Below are positions 39,106 to 48,492 of a stretch of DNA of 64,000 bases, piece after piece. The notes beneath the pieces were generated by a model. It did not search any database and was not told the origin of the DNA. It saw only the letters and a program-made list of their open reading frames with translations. How positions within the stretch are numbered: position 1 is the stretch's first letter; each line of letters opens with the position of its first letter. The translations under genes were made by a program, and so were the position numbers. The stretch is from JAIKWW01 sp052169645 (lineage in GTDB: Bacteria > Bacillota > Clostridia > Peptostreptococcales > Anaerovoracaceae): the NCBI GenBank assembly GCA_052169645.1, contig JBQNCA010000007.1, positions 20,336 through 84,335 of the forward strand, read 5' to 3'.

Positions 39106-40863
39106 TTATTCTCCATCTGTCGAAAAAGCCTGTCCGTTTTCATTTTGAGTAGCGGATGCCACACGTCTGATTTTCTTTGTACTGGTTTTTTCAAATTCTT
39201 CTTTTCTTATAACAAATTTTTTAACACGTTTATATGAAGGCATCATATCATTAGTATCACGTATGATTTTCTTGAAAATTTTCTGAAGCTCCTCATCGCT
39301 TATATTTCCGAATTTTTCTTCTATCTCTTCTCTGTCCGGAACTATATGAGCAACGACCACCAAATCGCCTTCATCCGGTTCTTCTCCGGTGACTATAACC
39401 TCCGCTATATAAGGACTTTTCATCAGATAGTATTCAACTTCTTCAGGAAATATATTCTTACCGTTCTTGGTTACTATTACATTCTTTTTCCTGCCCGTAA
39501 GATAAAGAAATCCCTCATCATCCATATAACCGTAGTCTCCGGTATACAGCCATCCGTCTTTAAGTACGCTCTCGGTAGCAGCTTCATCTTCATAATATCC
39601 GAGCATTACTGACGGACTCTTTGTGACAACCTCGCCTATTCCGTTTTCGTCCGGATCGGAAATAAAAATCTCGGTATTTGGCAAAGCCACACCTACGGAT
39701 GCAGCCTTATGATAGCGATCTCTCGGAACGGCAATTATAGGTGAACATTCCGTCATGCCATAGCCTTGCAGCATGTTTATGCCCATATAATTAAAGTCGT
39801 CTATTATCTCAGGATCTATTGCTGCAGCCCCGGATATAAAGAAGCTTGCCTTTCCCCCAAATGCATTATGTACATCTTTAAACAGCTTTCTCATTGCCTT
39901 TATGTTGAATCTGTCCAAATGCTTTGAAAGAGCTATACCTTTTCTTAATTTTTCCGTTTTGCCGGTTTTTTCAGCCTGCTTCCATATCCTCTTGTACATC
40001 ATTTCAAATACCAGCGGAACTCCCAAAAGCAGAGATGTTTCAGATTCCTTCATATCCTGTACAATATGCTTCAAGCCTTCACAGATTGCAACCGTTCTGC
40101 CTTGATACAGGACAGTCTGATGATTTACCGTAAACTCATAGGTATGATGAATAGGAAGAATCGAAAGTGATACCGAACCTTTTTCAAGCTTCACATACTC
40201 CGACATATTCATAACATTGGAAACAATATTGTGATGTGAAAGCATAACGCCCTTTGCCAGTCCGGTAGTTCCTGATGTAAAAAGCAATATCGCCATTGCA
40301 TCAGGGTCTATATGAGCATCTATGAAAGAACGCTCACCTTTGGCAATAAGTTTTCTGCCCGTACCGAGCAGCTCCTTGAGCGACAGCCTGTAGTCGTCAC
40401 TCTTTTCCGCATCCATACTTATGATAAATTCTATTCCTTCTTCATCTTTAATAGCCTCAAGAACATGATTCTCCACTTTTCCCGAATATACTATTGTAGA
40501 AAGATGTGCTCTGTGAATAAGATTTTTGAGCTCATCTATAGGCAAATCCTTATCAAGAGGAGCTACTGTTCCCGTGCCGAAGGATGTTGCAAAATGGCTT
40601 ATAATCCATTCATATCTCGTTTCACCTATTACACCTACGTGCTTATCTTTCAGACCTAAATTTATAAAAGCGGTTCCCAATGCGTTTATGTCATCTTTCA
40701 ACTGATTATATGTTATAGGCTGAAATTTACCTCCGGGCGTGCGCTTTACCAAATATGCGGTATCTTCACCGTACAGACGTGCAGATGACATTATCAAATC
40801 TCTCATATCTGTTACCTGACGCACGGGGTAATTTGCATTTTTAAATTTTTTATTGCTCGCCAT
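39106..40863 (-). CDS. AMP-forming long-chain acyl-CoA synthetase-like enzyme
   Basis: A 585-residue ANL-superfamily enzyme that activates a carboxylate with ATP to acyl-AMP and transfers it to CoA. The P-loop is LLFTSGTTGLAKGVM (196-205 core), the A5 motif is GYGMTECSP, A7 is LYTGDYGYMDD, A8 is LTGRKKNVIVTKNGKNIFPEEVE, and the C-terminal domain has the catalytic Lys region EKTSTKKIRR. The overall form is that of FadD/long-chain types, but chain length is not readable. GGAGG precedes the ATG. The binding-protein gene follows after 97 bp. Confidence 0.88.
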   Translation of the reverse strand: MASNKKFKNANYPVRQVTDMRDLIMSSARLYGEDTAYLVKRTPGGKFQPITYNQLKDDINALGTAFINLGLKDKHVGVIGETRYEWIISHFATSFGTGTVAPLDKDLPIDELKNLIHRAHLSTIVYSGKVENHVLEAIKDEEGIEFIISMDAEKSDDYRLSLKELLGTGRKLIAKGERSFIDAHIDPDAMAILLFTSGTTGLAKGVMLSHHNIVSNVMNMSEYVKLEKGSVSLSILPIHHTYEFTVNHQTVLYQGRTVAICEGLKHIVQDMKESETSLLLGVPLVFEMMYKRIWKQAEKTGKTEKLRKGIALSKHLDRFNIKAMRKLFKDVHNAFGGKASFFISGAAAIDPEIIDDFNYMGINMLQGYGMTECSPIIAVPRDRYHKAASVGVALPNTEIFISDPDENGIGEVVTKSPSVMLGYYEDEAATESVLKDGWLYTGDYGYMDDEGFLYLTGRKKNVIVTKNGKNIFPEEVEYYLMKSPYIAEVIVTGEEPDEGDLVVVAHIVPDREEIEEKFGNISDEELQKIFKKIIRDTNDMMPSYKRVKKFVIRKEEFEKTSTKKIRRVASATQNENGQAFSTDGE

Positions 40864-40975
40864 GCAAGATCCTCCGAATAAAATTCTGTCAACTCGCTTT
40901 ATTACTGATTAAAATAATAAATACTTATTTTCATAGCTTACCGCTATACCCGAATTAATTATTTAACTCGCGGAC

Positions 40976-41015
40976 ATATACAGAAATCATGACAAATATA
41001 CAGAAATCACGACAA
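40976..41015. repeat. Two-copy 20-bp tandem repeat
   Basis: ATATACAGAAATCATGACAA is directly followed by a copy differing at one base (T to C in the ATGACAA part). Confidence 0.8.
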
Positions 41016-41521
41016 TCGATATGCTGCAATTTTCTGTTCACATGACATATAAAGATAGTTTTTCTGCTAAATGAGCTAAGATTCATTTTATCATTTCGAT
41101 TATATTCCTGCAATGATTTTGTAGATAAAACTTCATTTGTGTTTCATTTGTAAAGCTTAACTATTCATGCATTTGAAAGTTCACAAAGCAGCTTTCGGTT
41201 TCATTGTTCAGCATAAATTCAATCTGATAATTTACATGACAGATTTTATTTAAAAAATGCTCCTATACAAAAATATTGTCATATTGTAAATGAAAAACTC
41301 CGATTCCGTAAAAAAATCTTGTCTATAACTGAGAAAAATTTATCAAATTGCAAAAGAAAAATAGTATGCATACGCTTTTTACCTCATAGGACAGAATCGA
41401 AATACAATAAATGCAAAGTGTTGATTTAAAGCATTATTACATAAATTTTAACTTTTTTTCTCAGCTTTTAGAAATAATTGATTTGACAATAAAATAACAA
41501 TTCATGTATCCCGTTTATTTA

Positions 41522-41550
41522 TTGATTTCAACTATGTAGTATTGTATACT
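41522..41550 (+). promoter_or_regulatory. Candidate promoter of the rnf operon
   Basis: TTGATT, 17-bp spacer, TATACT. The predicted start near 41557 leaves a leader of about 240 nt before rnfC. Confidence 0.55.
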
Positions 41551-41729
41551 TTATGCGACAATAAACGTTCCAAAGCTTTCTGATCTGTGCAAATATATAA
41601 ACAAACACTCGATGCACAGCATCTTTTTGTGTACAAAGGGTGGAATTAGGCATCTCTAAATTCATCTCGTTGGAATTAATACTGATGTCATAATATTTTC
41701 AGGGCGTTTATTGCAGACACTATAAAACT

Positions 41730-41751
41730 CGATTGAATATTTATTCAATCG
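41730..41751 (+). promoter_or_regulatory. Inverted repeat in the rnf leader
   Basis: CGATTGAATA and TATTCAATCG, 10-bp arms with a 2-nt centre, about 35 bp upstream of the ribosome site. It could be an operator or an mRNA hairpin. Confidence 0.55.
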
Positions 41752-41799
41752 GAAATCAGGTCTTATTATTTTTATTAAGAAAGGGAGATGAAGGCAAAT

Positions 41800-43107
41800 A
41801 TGGGTTTATTCTCAAATCACATGAACAGCATTCATGTAAGTCATCACAAGGATACCGCCACATCTGAATCGGTGGTAATGCCTGTTCCCGAAAAGGTCTA
41901 TATTTCGATGTCACAGCACATAGGAAGACCATGTTCTCCTCTTGTTAAGAAAGGGGATCACGTCACTGTCGGCCAGCTCATAGGGGATGTGGACGCGATG
42001 ATCAGCGCTCCGATACATTCAAGTGTGTCAGGCGATGTTGTTGCGATTGAAGAAGCCAGATCCGCTCTGGGCAGCACTGACACTTATATCGTTATTCAGA
42101 CTGACGGGAAGCAGGAACCATGTCCGGAACTTAAAATTCCGGAATGCAGCAGCAAGGACGACTTTATCAAAGCTGTAAGAAACAGCGGCTTGGTAGGGCT
42201 CGGCGGCGCATCCTTTCCTACGCATGTAAAGTTCAATCCGGAAAATCTCGATGAGGTTGATACACTCATAATAAACGGTGCCGAGTGCGAACCCTATATC
42301 ACATCCGATCACAGAAATATGTTGGAATGTACCGACGATATTGTTTCCGGCATACGTCTCATCATGCAGTACCTTGATCTTAAAAAATGCTATATAGGCA
42401 TAGAAAACAACAAACCGGATGCTATAGCAAAGCTCAAGAATGCCGTGCGTGAGATGGACGGAGCTTCCGTAGTTGAGCTGAGAAGTACATATCCTCAGGG
42501 CGCAGAGCGTGTACTTATACACGAAACCGTAGGAAAAACTCTCAATGCGGGAGAGCTTCCGGCTTCTGTAGGATGCATACTTACCAATGTGACATCTGCT
42601 ATGGTTGTAGGTGAATATTTCCGTACAGGGATGCCTATAGTAAGCAGAAAACTTACAGTGGCGGGAGATGCAATCACAAATCCTTGCAATGTAATTGTTC
42701 CGATAGGTACGAAATATTATGATCTTGCCGACTTCTGCGGAGGTTATAAAAAGACTCCGAGGGTAATTATCGCAGGCGGACCTATGATGGGCAAAGCACA
42801 GAGCGACGACGGCAGCGTAGTTGTAAAAAACACAGGCGCCGTACTTTTCTTCAGCAATGAAAAAGCTTCCGACTATAATGAGACACCTTGCATTAATTGC
42901 GGCAGATGCCACAGAGCCTGTCCTATAAATCTCATGCCTAAAGAATATGCTCACGCATATAAATTCAACGATCTCCAACGCCTTAAAGATTTGAAGGTTA
43001 TGGAGTGCATGACTTGCGGAAGCTGTGCTTATGTCTGTCCTGCAAAAAAGCCTCTGTGCTTAATAAACACACTTTCAAAGAATGCGATTAAGGAGGCCGG
43101 ATTATAA
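41800..43107 (+). CDS. rnfC: Rnf complex subunit RnfC
   Basis: A 435-residue peripheral subunit that binds NADH/NAD and FMN and two 4Fe-4S clusters in the ferredoxin:NAD oxidoreductase. The N-terminal barrel-sandwich segment (VYISMSQHIGRPCSPLVKKG) is followed by the Rossmann-like nucleotide region GLGGASFPTHVKF and INGAECEPYITSD. An SLBB region and two cluster motifs CINCGRCHRACP and CMTCGSCAYVCP complete it. The start is taken at MGLFSNH because the alternative ATG four codons earlier touches GGGAG. It is the first gene of rnfCDGEAB. Confidence 0.95.
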   Translation: MGLFSNHMNSIHVSHHKDTATSESVVMPVPEKVYISMSQHIGRPCSPLVKKGDHVTVGQLIGDVDAMISAPIHSSVSGDVVAIEEARSALGSTDTYIVIQTDGKQEPCPELKIPECSSKDDFIKAVRNSGLVGLGGASFPTHVKFNPENLDEVDTLIINGAECEPYITSDHRNMLECTDDIVSGIRLIMQYLDLKKCYIGIENNKPDAIAKLKNAVREMDGASVVELRSTYPQGAERVLIHETVGKTLNAGELPASVGCILTNVTSAMVVGEYFRTGMPIVSRKLTVAGDAITNPCNVIVPIGTKYYDLADFCGGYKKTPRVIIAGGPMMGKAQSDDGSVVVKNTGAVLFFSNEKASDYNETPCINCGRCHRACPINLMPKEYAHAYKFNDLQRLKDLKVMECMTCGSCAYVCPAKKPLCLINTLSKNAIKEAGL

Positions 43108-44159
43108 TGAAATCATTTAAAAACGGGAATCTGCTGGTAGCATCAAATCCTCATATGACGGATTCGATGAATACTACAAAGATTATGCTTCTTGTAATAA
43201 TAGCATTGCTTCCGTCGCTTGTCGCTTCAACAGTGATATTCGGATTGCGTGCTCTCATACTCGCCATAGTATGTGTTGCAGCATGTGTAGTGTTTGAATG
43301 GGCATTTGAAGCTGTATTTAAAAAAGATGTTACGGTTTATGATCTTTCCGCAGCTGTTACAGGTCTTATTCTCGCTATGAATCTTCCTGTAACCATGCCT
43401 TACTGGATGGCAATTATAGGCTGCTTTGTTGCAATAGTAGTAGTAAAACAATTCTTCGGCGGATTGGGTCAAAATTTTGCAAACCCTGCAATAACTGCAC
43501 GTATCGTACTGTTCGTATCATTCGCATCGAATATGTCTACATGGGCGGATCCGACTCAATCTCGTGTTACAAGCGCATCGGACGCCGTTACATCGGCAAC
43601 TCCGCTCGGCGTATTTAACGAGCAGATTCAGGCTAAGGCCGGTCTTGCTCAAGCTGTCCATGCTGCTGAAGGACAATTCTCATTGAAAGAAATGTTCCTC
43701 GGTATCACAGGCGGTTCCATGGGTGAAGTATGTGCATTGGCTCTATTGATAGGAGGTATTTTCCTTATATTAATGAGAGTAATTTCCGCTGCAACTCCGC
43801 TGGCTTTCCTCGGAACTATTGCAGTGATATCTCTCCTGGGCGGTGCAAATCCTCTATGGCAGATTTGCGCAGGCGGTGCTATGATAGGTGCATTCTTTAT
43901 GGCAACCGACTATGCTTCCACTCCTACGACTGTTCTCGGAAAGGTTATATTCGGTGTATGTTGCGGTTTGATAACAATGATTATCAGATTCTACGGTTCA
44001 TATCCTGAAGGCGTATCATTCGCCATACTGTTAATGAACATCGTATCACCTCATATCGATCGCTTCTGTGAGCACAGACTCTACGGAAATCCTGAAAAGG
44101 AAGCTAAAAAGGCTGCTAAACTTGCCGCTAAGGCTGAAAAGTCAGGAGGTGCGGAATAA
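43107..44159 (+). CDS. rnfD: Rnf complex subunit RnfD
   Basis: A 350-residue membrane subunit with about nine helices. The covalent FMN site is in TSATPLGVFNE near residue 165, the threonine carrying the flavin through a phosphoester made by ApbE. It is related to NqrB and probably forms part of the ion path. GGAGG precedes a start that overlaps the rnfC stop as TAATG. The C-terminal tail is Lys/Ala-rich (KKAAKLAAKAEKSG). No ApbE gene is in the window. Confidence 0.95.
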   Translation: MKSFKNGNLLVASNPHMTDSMNTTKIMLLVIIALLPSLVASTVIFGLRALILAIVCVAACVVFEWAFEAVFKKDVTVYDLSAAVTGLILAMNLPVTMPYWMAIIGCFVAIVVVKQFFGGLGQNFANPAITARIVLFVSFASNMSTWADPTQSRVTSASDAVTSATPLGVFNEQIQAKAGLAQAVHAAEGQFSLKEMFLGITGGSMGEVCALALLIGGIFLILMRVISAATPLAFLGTIAVISLLGGANPLWQICAGGAMIGAFFMATDYASTPTTVLGKVIFGVCCGLITMIIRFYGSYPEGVSFAILLMNIVSPHIDRFCEHRLYGNPEKEAKKAAKLAAKAEKSGGAE

Positions 44160-44734
44160 TGTCGGAAGAAACAAAGAAAGTTCCATTTAAAGATACAATG
44201 GCAGGTCCTACAGTAGTGCTTCTGCTCATATGCCTTGTAGTTTCAGGCGCTCTCGCACTTGTTTACCAGGTAACGGCTCCTGCCATAGCAAAGATAAACG
44301 CTCAAAAAGCTGCTGAAGCCAGACAGCTCGTTCTTCCGGAAGCGGACGGCTTCAAGCCGTTTGAAGGAAAGCTTCCTGAAGGCGTTATAGAGTATTATTT
44401 GGCGGATAACGGTTCGGGCGTTGTTGTTACAGCTCAGAACAAGAGCTTCGGCGGTACTCTCACTCTCATGGTAGGATTCAATAACGAAGGCTCCATTACA
44501 GGAGTATCCGTCACGAAGCACGTCGATACACCGGGAGTCGGTACAAAGGCTATGACCCCGGATTACCTTGAACAATACAAAGGTATAACAAAGCTTGATG
44601 ATGTGGGAGGAATAAAGCTCGACTCTCAGGTTGACGAAGTTACAGGCTCAACAGTCTCCTCCAACGGTGTATACGGAGCCGTAAAAAATGCAATCGCCGC
44701 ATATTCTGAAATCGGTATGGGAGGTGGCAACTAA
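44159..44734 (+). CDS. rnfG: Rnf complex subunit RnfG
   Basis: A 191-residue subunit with one N-terminal membrane helix and an outside FMN_bind domain. The covalent flavin threonine is in EVTGSTVSSNGVYGAVKNA near residue 165. FGGTLTLMVGFNNEG and KHVDTPGVGTKA are typical. It passes electrons between RnfD and the other redox centres outside the membrane. AGGAGG precedes the start, which overlaps the rnfD stop. Confidence 0.94.
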   Translation: MSEETKKVPFKDTMAGPTVVLLLICLVVSGALALVYQVTAPAIAKINAQKAAEARQLVLPEADGFKPFEGKLPEGVIEYYLADNGSGVVVTAQNKSFGGTLTLMVGFNNEGSITGVSVTKHVDTPGVGTKAMTPDYLEQYKGITKLDDVGGIKLDSQVDEVTGSTVSSNGVYGAVKNAIAAYSEIGMGGGN

Positions 44735-45510
44735 TGGATAAGAAACAATCAAAGCTTTCAATCCTTACCAAAGGTATCATAAAAGAGAATCCTACTCTGG
44801 TTCTCCTCATAGGATGCTGTCCTTTCCTGGCTACATCCACAAGCGCAATCAACGGTGCAGGCATGGGGCTTTCAACCACAGCCGTACTCGTATGTTCAAA
44901 TATAGTTATATCATTGCTGAAAAATGTAATTCCCGACAGAGTTCGTATACCGTGCTACATCACGGTAATAGCAGGCTTTGTAACGGTTGTACAGTTTCTG
45001 CTTCAGGCATATCAGCCTGAGCTCAACGACGCTTTGGGGCTTTACATTCCGCTAATCGTTGTAAACTGCATCATCCTCGGAAGAGCTGAGATGTTCGCAA
45101 ACAAAAATTCTGTAATAGATTCAACCTTGGACGGAATCGGAATGGGTCTCGGCTTTACACTCGCCCTCGTATTCATGGGTATAATCCGTGAATTTTTCGG
45201 TTCGGGAACCGTACTGGGACACGAAGTTACAGCTCAGTTCGTAACTCCTATGCTGATATTCGTACTCCCTGCAGGCGGCTTCTTCGTATTCGGCATACTC
45301 ACAGCTATAGTAAACAAGCTGACAAACGGAAGCTTAAATAAAGAATGGAGCTGTGCCGGATGTCCGGGAGATTCCGCTCTTGCAGATAATGCGGATAAAA
45401 TTATTGAAAAAATTAAAGCAGAACAGGCAACCGCCGCTTCTGAAAGCAGCGGTGCTGCCGAAGGAGCCGCAAACGAAAAGCTTGCTGACATTGAGGGAGG
45501 TGACAAATAA
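44734..45510 (+). CDS. rnfE: Rnf complex subunit RnfE
   Basis: A 258-residue protein with six membrane helices. The family blocks ENPTLVLLIGCCPFLATSTS and LVFMGIIREFFGSG are present; the paired half-helices with RnfA hold an iron centre and the ion channel. The C-terminal ~50 residues form a cytoplasmic tail, Ala/Glu-rich with a CAGCPGDSA motif, longer than in many relatives. Its start is coupled to rnfG. Confidence 0.94.
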   Translation: MDKKQSKLSILTKGIIKENPTLVLLIGCCPFLATSTSAINGAGMGLSTTAVLVCSNIVISLLKNVIPDRVRIPCYITVIAGFVTVVQFLLQAYQPELNDALGLYIPLIVVNCIILGRAEMFANKNSVIDSTLDGIGMGLGFTLALVFMGIIREFFGSGTVLGHEVTAQFVTPMLIFVLPAGGFFVFGILTAIVNKLTNGSLNKEWSCAGCPGDSALADNADKIIEKIKAEQATAASESSGAAEGAANEKLADIEGGDK

Positions 45511-46097
45511 TGGCATTACTTTCCATTATGTTCACGGTTATGATCATCAACAACTACGTTCTTGCGCAGTTCCTTGGTATCTGTCCGTTTTTAGGAGTTT
45601 CAAAAAAACTTGACTCCGCTGTCGGTATGAGTATGGCTGTAATCTTTGTAATGGTCTTGGCGACTATAGTTACATGGCCTATACAGGAGCTTCTGCTCAA
45701 CCGATTCGGAATAGGCTATTTGCAGACTATCGTATTTATACTCGTTATCGCCGCTCTCGTACAACTTGTAGAGCTTATCACAAAAAAATATATGGTAAGC
45801 CTTTATCAGTCGCTCGGTATCTATCTGCCTCTGATTACAACAAATTGTGCCGTACTGGGTGTAACGGTAAGCAATATTGACAGCAATTTCAATTATATTG
45901 AATCAATAGTCAATTCATTGGGTGCAGGAATCGGATTCCTCATCGCAATGGTGCTCTTTTCAGGAGTTCGTATGAAGATGGAAAATAACGATGTTCCCGA
46001 AGTTCTCAAAGGTGTACCTGTCACACTTATAGCAGCAGCTATACTGTCCGTTTCCTTCACGGGATTCAGCGGCGTAGTTGACGGAATATTCGGTTAA
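45510..46097 (+). CDS. rnfA: Rnf complex subunit RnfA
   Basis: A 195-residue, six-helix membrane protein homologous to RnfE and forming its inverted partner. NNYVLAQFLGICPFLGVSKK near the N-terminus carries the iron-ligand Cys, and ITTNCAVLGV carries the second. GGGAGG precedes the start, which overlaps the rnfE stop. Confidence 0.95.
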   Translation: MALLSIMFTVMIINNYVLAQFLGICPFLGVSKKLDSAVGMSMAVIFVMVLATIVTWPIQELLLNRFGIGYLQTIVFILVIAALVQLVELITKKYMVSLYQSLGIYLPLITTNCAVLGVTVSNIDSNFNYIESIVNSLGAGIGFLIAMVLFSGVRMKMENNDVPEVLKGVPVTLIAAAILSVSFTGFSGVVDGIFG

Positions 46098-46112
46098 GGG
46101 AGGGATGCAATA

Positions 46113-46931
46113 ATGACTGCTTATCTTATTCCAATCCTTTTAGTATCGGTTACAGGTACTTTAGCAGGTATAATGCTTACCGTAGCAGCCAAGATTATGT
46201 ACGTGCCGGTCGATGAACGTGTAGAAGCATGCTGTGAAGCACTTCCCGGTGCAAACTGCGGCGGATGCGGTTTTGCAGGCTGTTCGGACTATGCTTCCGC
46301 TATGGTAAACGACGATGCGAGCCTGACACTCTGCCCTGTAGGAGGTCCTGATGTAGCTGTTCTGCTCGGCTCCATACTCGGCAAGGAAGCTTCTGCCGGA
46401 GACGGAAGCTATGCAATAGTAAAATGTGCAGGCTTTAACGATAAGACTGAAAAAATTCTGGAGTACAGAGGTGTAAACAGCTGTGTAGGTGTAAAATCAA
46501 TGTACAACGGAGACGGGGCATGTCAGTACGGATGCCTCGGTATGGGTGACTGCGTAGCCGCCTGCAAATTCAATGCACTCGGTATCGTAAACGGTGTTGC
46601 ATGGGTGGATCGTGAAAATTGTGTCGGATGCGGGGCATGTGCAAATGTATGTCCTAATCATCTGATAGATATGGTTCCTAAGAAAAATCTCACCTATGTA
46701 ACCTGCAGTTCCTGTGATAAAGGTGCTGTCACCAGAAAGGCATGTCAGGCAGGCTGCATAGGCTGTAAAAAATGTGAAAAGGCGTGCAAATTCGATGCTA
46801 TACATGTGGAAAACAATCTTGCGGTTATAGATGCGGAAAAATGCAAAAATTGCGGTCTCTGCGTAAAAGAGTGTCCTACTTCCGCTATACTCAAGCTGCC
46901 TCGTCCTAAAAAGGCTGCCGCTGCGTCATAG
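46113..46931 (+). CDS. rnfB: Rnf complex subunit RnfB
   Basis: A 272-residue ferredoxin-facing subunit. A single N-terminal helix is followed by the CCEALPGANCGGCGFAGC cluster motif. Then come further Cys sets: CLGMGDCVAACKF, CVGCGACANVCP, CSSCDKG...CQAGCIGCKKCEKACKF and CKNCGLCVKECP. These supply several 4Fe-4S clusters that take electrons from reduced ferredoxin. It ends the operon before a strong terminator. Its length is at the short end for clostridial RnfB. Confidence 0.95.
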   Translation: MTAYLIPILLVSVTGTLAGIMLTVAAKIMYVPVDERVEACCEALPGANCGGCGFAGCSDYASAMVNDDASLTLCPVGGPDVAVLLGSILGKEASAGDGSYAIVKCAGFNDKTEKILEYRGVNSCVGVKSMYNGDGACQYGCLGMGDCVAACKFNALGIVNGVAWVDRENCVGCGACANVCPNHLIDMVPKKNLTYVTCSSCDKGAVTRKACQAGCIGCKKCEKACKFDAIHVENNLAVIDAEKCKNCGLCVKECPTSAILKLPRPKKAAAAS

Positions 46932-46996
46932 TGAAAGATTTCCAATCTATAGGAATCGCGCTAACATCCTTTTTGTCATTTAACTCTATGACATGG

Positions 46997-47040
46997 AAAA
47001 ACGGTATTGATGAAGAATCACTTTCATCGATACCGTTTTT
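46997..47040. terminator. Bidirectional terminator between rnfB and the LRR protein gene
   Basis: An AAAAACGGTAT/ATACCGTTTTT outer stem with an inner GATGAA/TTCATC stem; A/T tracts on both sides. The flanking operons converge here. Confidence 0.9.
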
Positions 47041-47045
47041 ATTTA

Positions 47046-48479
47046 TTAATTCAATCTTTCCATACAAAATTTATAAAGCTTAGCTCTTATAATTTCACCC
47101 TCTTCGCTAAGCGGAAACTCAAGGCTGTCATATACCGAATCAAAATATGATATAAGCTCTGCCGGCAGCATCTTATTATCCGATAAGCGATACTCCTCCA
47201 GCTCTGCAATACATCTGTCCGCAATTTCATAAGGTATAAAATTATGCAGCTTATCATATCTCAGACAGCATAGTATATCAGCTGCAGATAACTTCATCCT
47301 TTCAGCTACCGACATGTCGCTGTCGGAATAATATTGTGTAGTAAATACCGTCTCCCTGTACTTTGAAAAATCCTTATTCCCTTTCGAGTCAATATCGGAA
47401 ATATATGAAAAAGCATCTGTTCCTACTCTGAAATCGCCTTCGGGAAGCTCAAGAGAAAGAGAGATACAGCCTTTAAACGCCCACTCCCCTATATCCTTGA
47501 GCTTGGACGAAACGGATACGGTTTTCAAAGCCGTACAGCCTAAAAAAGCTCTCGCCTCTATGCGCTCCATATTTTCAATGCCGCTCACCTTTACGAGAGA
47601 AGTGCATCCGCTGAAAAGCGCTTCCGGAACAATATTCTCGTCATAGCTGCTGAATTCCGCTTCCGTCAGTGAGCTGCAGTCTGAAAATGCAGCCTTGCCT
47701 ATTTTTCGTAATTTATCGTTAAATTTTATAAAATTCTTTAATGAAGAACATCCTCTGAATGCGGCATCGCCTATAAACCCGAGAGATTCGGGAAGTTCAA
47801 AAACCTCAAGATTTTTACAGTCGTCAAAGGCATGTCCTCCTATGGTTGCCAATTTGCTGAAAACTCCGCCTTCAATATTCAATTTTCCACATTTTTCAAA
47901 GGCGTTCGGTCCTATTTCCTTCAAGCTTGAGCCCCCGTCAAAGCTTAATCTGCTCAGCTCGCTGCATCCTTGAAATGCCATTGCATCTATGATTTCGACT
48001 CCGGCAGGAATCCTTATTTCCTTCAAATTTCGGCAATTTGTAAAAGCATTGGCACTTACAGTCTTCACCGATTCCGGAATTGCAATTTCTTCCAGTCCTA
48101 TACAATCCTTAAACGCCTCGTCATCTATAAGCGATATGCTGTCGGGAAGCTTCACCACTTTCAAGCTGCTGCAATTTACAAATGCCTGTATAGCTATCCT
48201 GTCAATTCCTTCGGGCAGCCGTACATCATGGAGCTTTTCACACCATGAAAAAGCGAATTCCATAACACCTTCAACCGAATCCGGCAGATATACCCTTTCC
48301 AAATTTCTGCAGGCTTTGAAAGCATACACTCCGACAGTTTTCACCTCTTCTCCTGCAATAACTTCCTTCAAATCATCCTTTTGCCTGTTATACAGAGATG
48401 TAAATCCTTCATATATGGATTTCAGCGAAGTTTCGGTTTCGCTTCCGTCCGTCCATTTTATTATCGTTGTGTGTGACAT
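47046..48479 (-). CDS. Intracellular BspA-type leucine-rich repeat protein
   Basis: A 477-residue protein with about 13 LRR_5 repeats of ~23 residues (e.g. VGVYAFKACRNLERVYLPD), spanning about 45-360. The first 45 residues (MSHTTIIKWTDGSETETSLK) and the last ~100 helical residues lie outside the repeats. There is no signal peptide, so unlike most BspA-like proteins it is predicted to stay in the cytoplasm. The start is set by GGAGGG six bases upstream. It closes a MoxR-VWA-LRR operon with a 13-bp gap from the VWA gene; a role as substrate adaptor or target recogniser is inference only. Confidence 0.85.
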   Translation of the reverse strand: MSHTTIIKWTDGSETETSLKSIYEGFTSLYNRQKDDLKEVIAGEEVKTVGVYAFKACRNLERVYLPDSVEGVMEFAFSWCEKLHDVRLPEGIDRIAIQAFVNCSSLKVVKLPDSISLIDDEAFKDCIGLEEIAIPESVKTVSANAFTNCRNLKEIRIPAGVEIIDAMAFQGCSELSRLSFDGGSSLKEIGPNAFEKCGKLNIEGGVFSKLATIGGHAFDDCKNLEVFELPESLGFIGDAAFRGCSSLKNFIKFNDKLRKIGKAAFSDCSSLTEAEFSSYDENIVPEALFSGCTSLVKVSGIENMERIEARAFLGCTALKTVSVSSKLKDIGEWAFKGCISLSLELPEGDFRVGTDAFSYISDIDSKGNKDFSKYRETVFTTQYYSDSDMSVAERMKLSAADILCCLRYDKLHNFIPYEIADRCIAELEEYRLSDNKMLPAELISYFDSVYDSLEFPLSEEGEIIRAKLYKFCMERLN

Positions 48480-48492
48480 TACAATCCCTCCG

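Larger units (their letters stand above)
40864..41799. other. Long intergenic region upstream of the Rnf operon
   Basis: About 935 bp between the divergent acyl-CoA synthetase and rnfC genes, AT-rich, with no gene I can support. It holds a two-copy 20-bp tandem repeat (40976-41015), an rnf promoter candidate (41522-41550) and an inverted repeat in the rnf leader (41730-41751). Confidence 0.6.

Noticed and set aside
42028..42978. 316-codon open frame on minus opposite rnfC
   Set aside because: It lies wholly antisense to a clear rnfC, has no recognisable domain, and its codons are the shadow of the rnfC frame.
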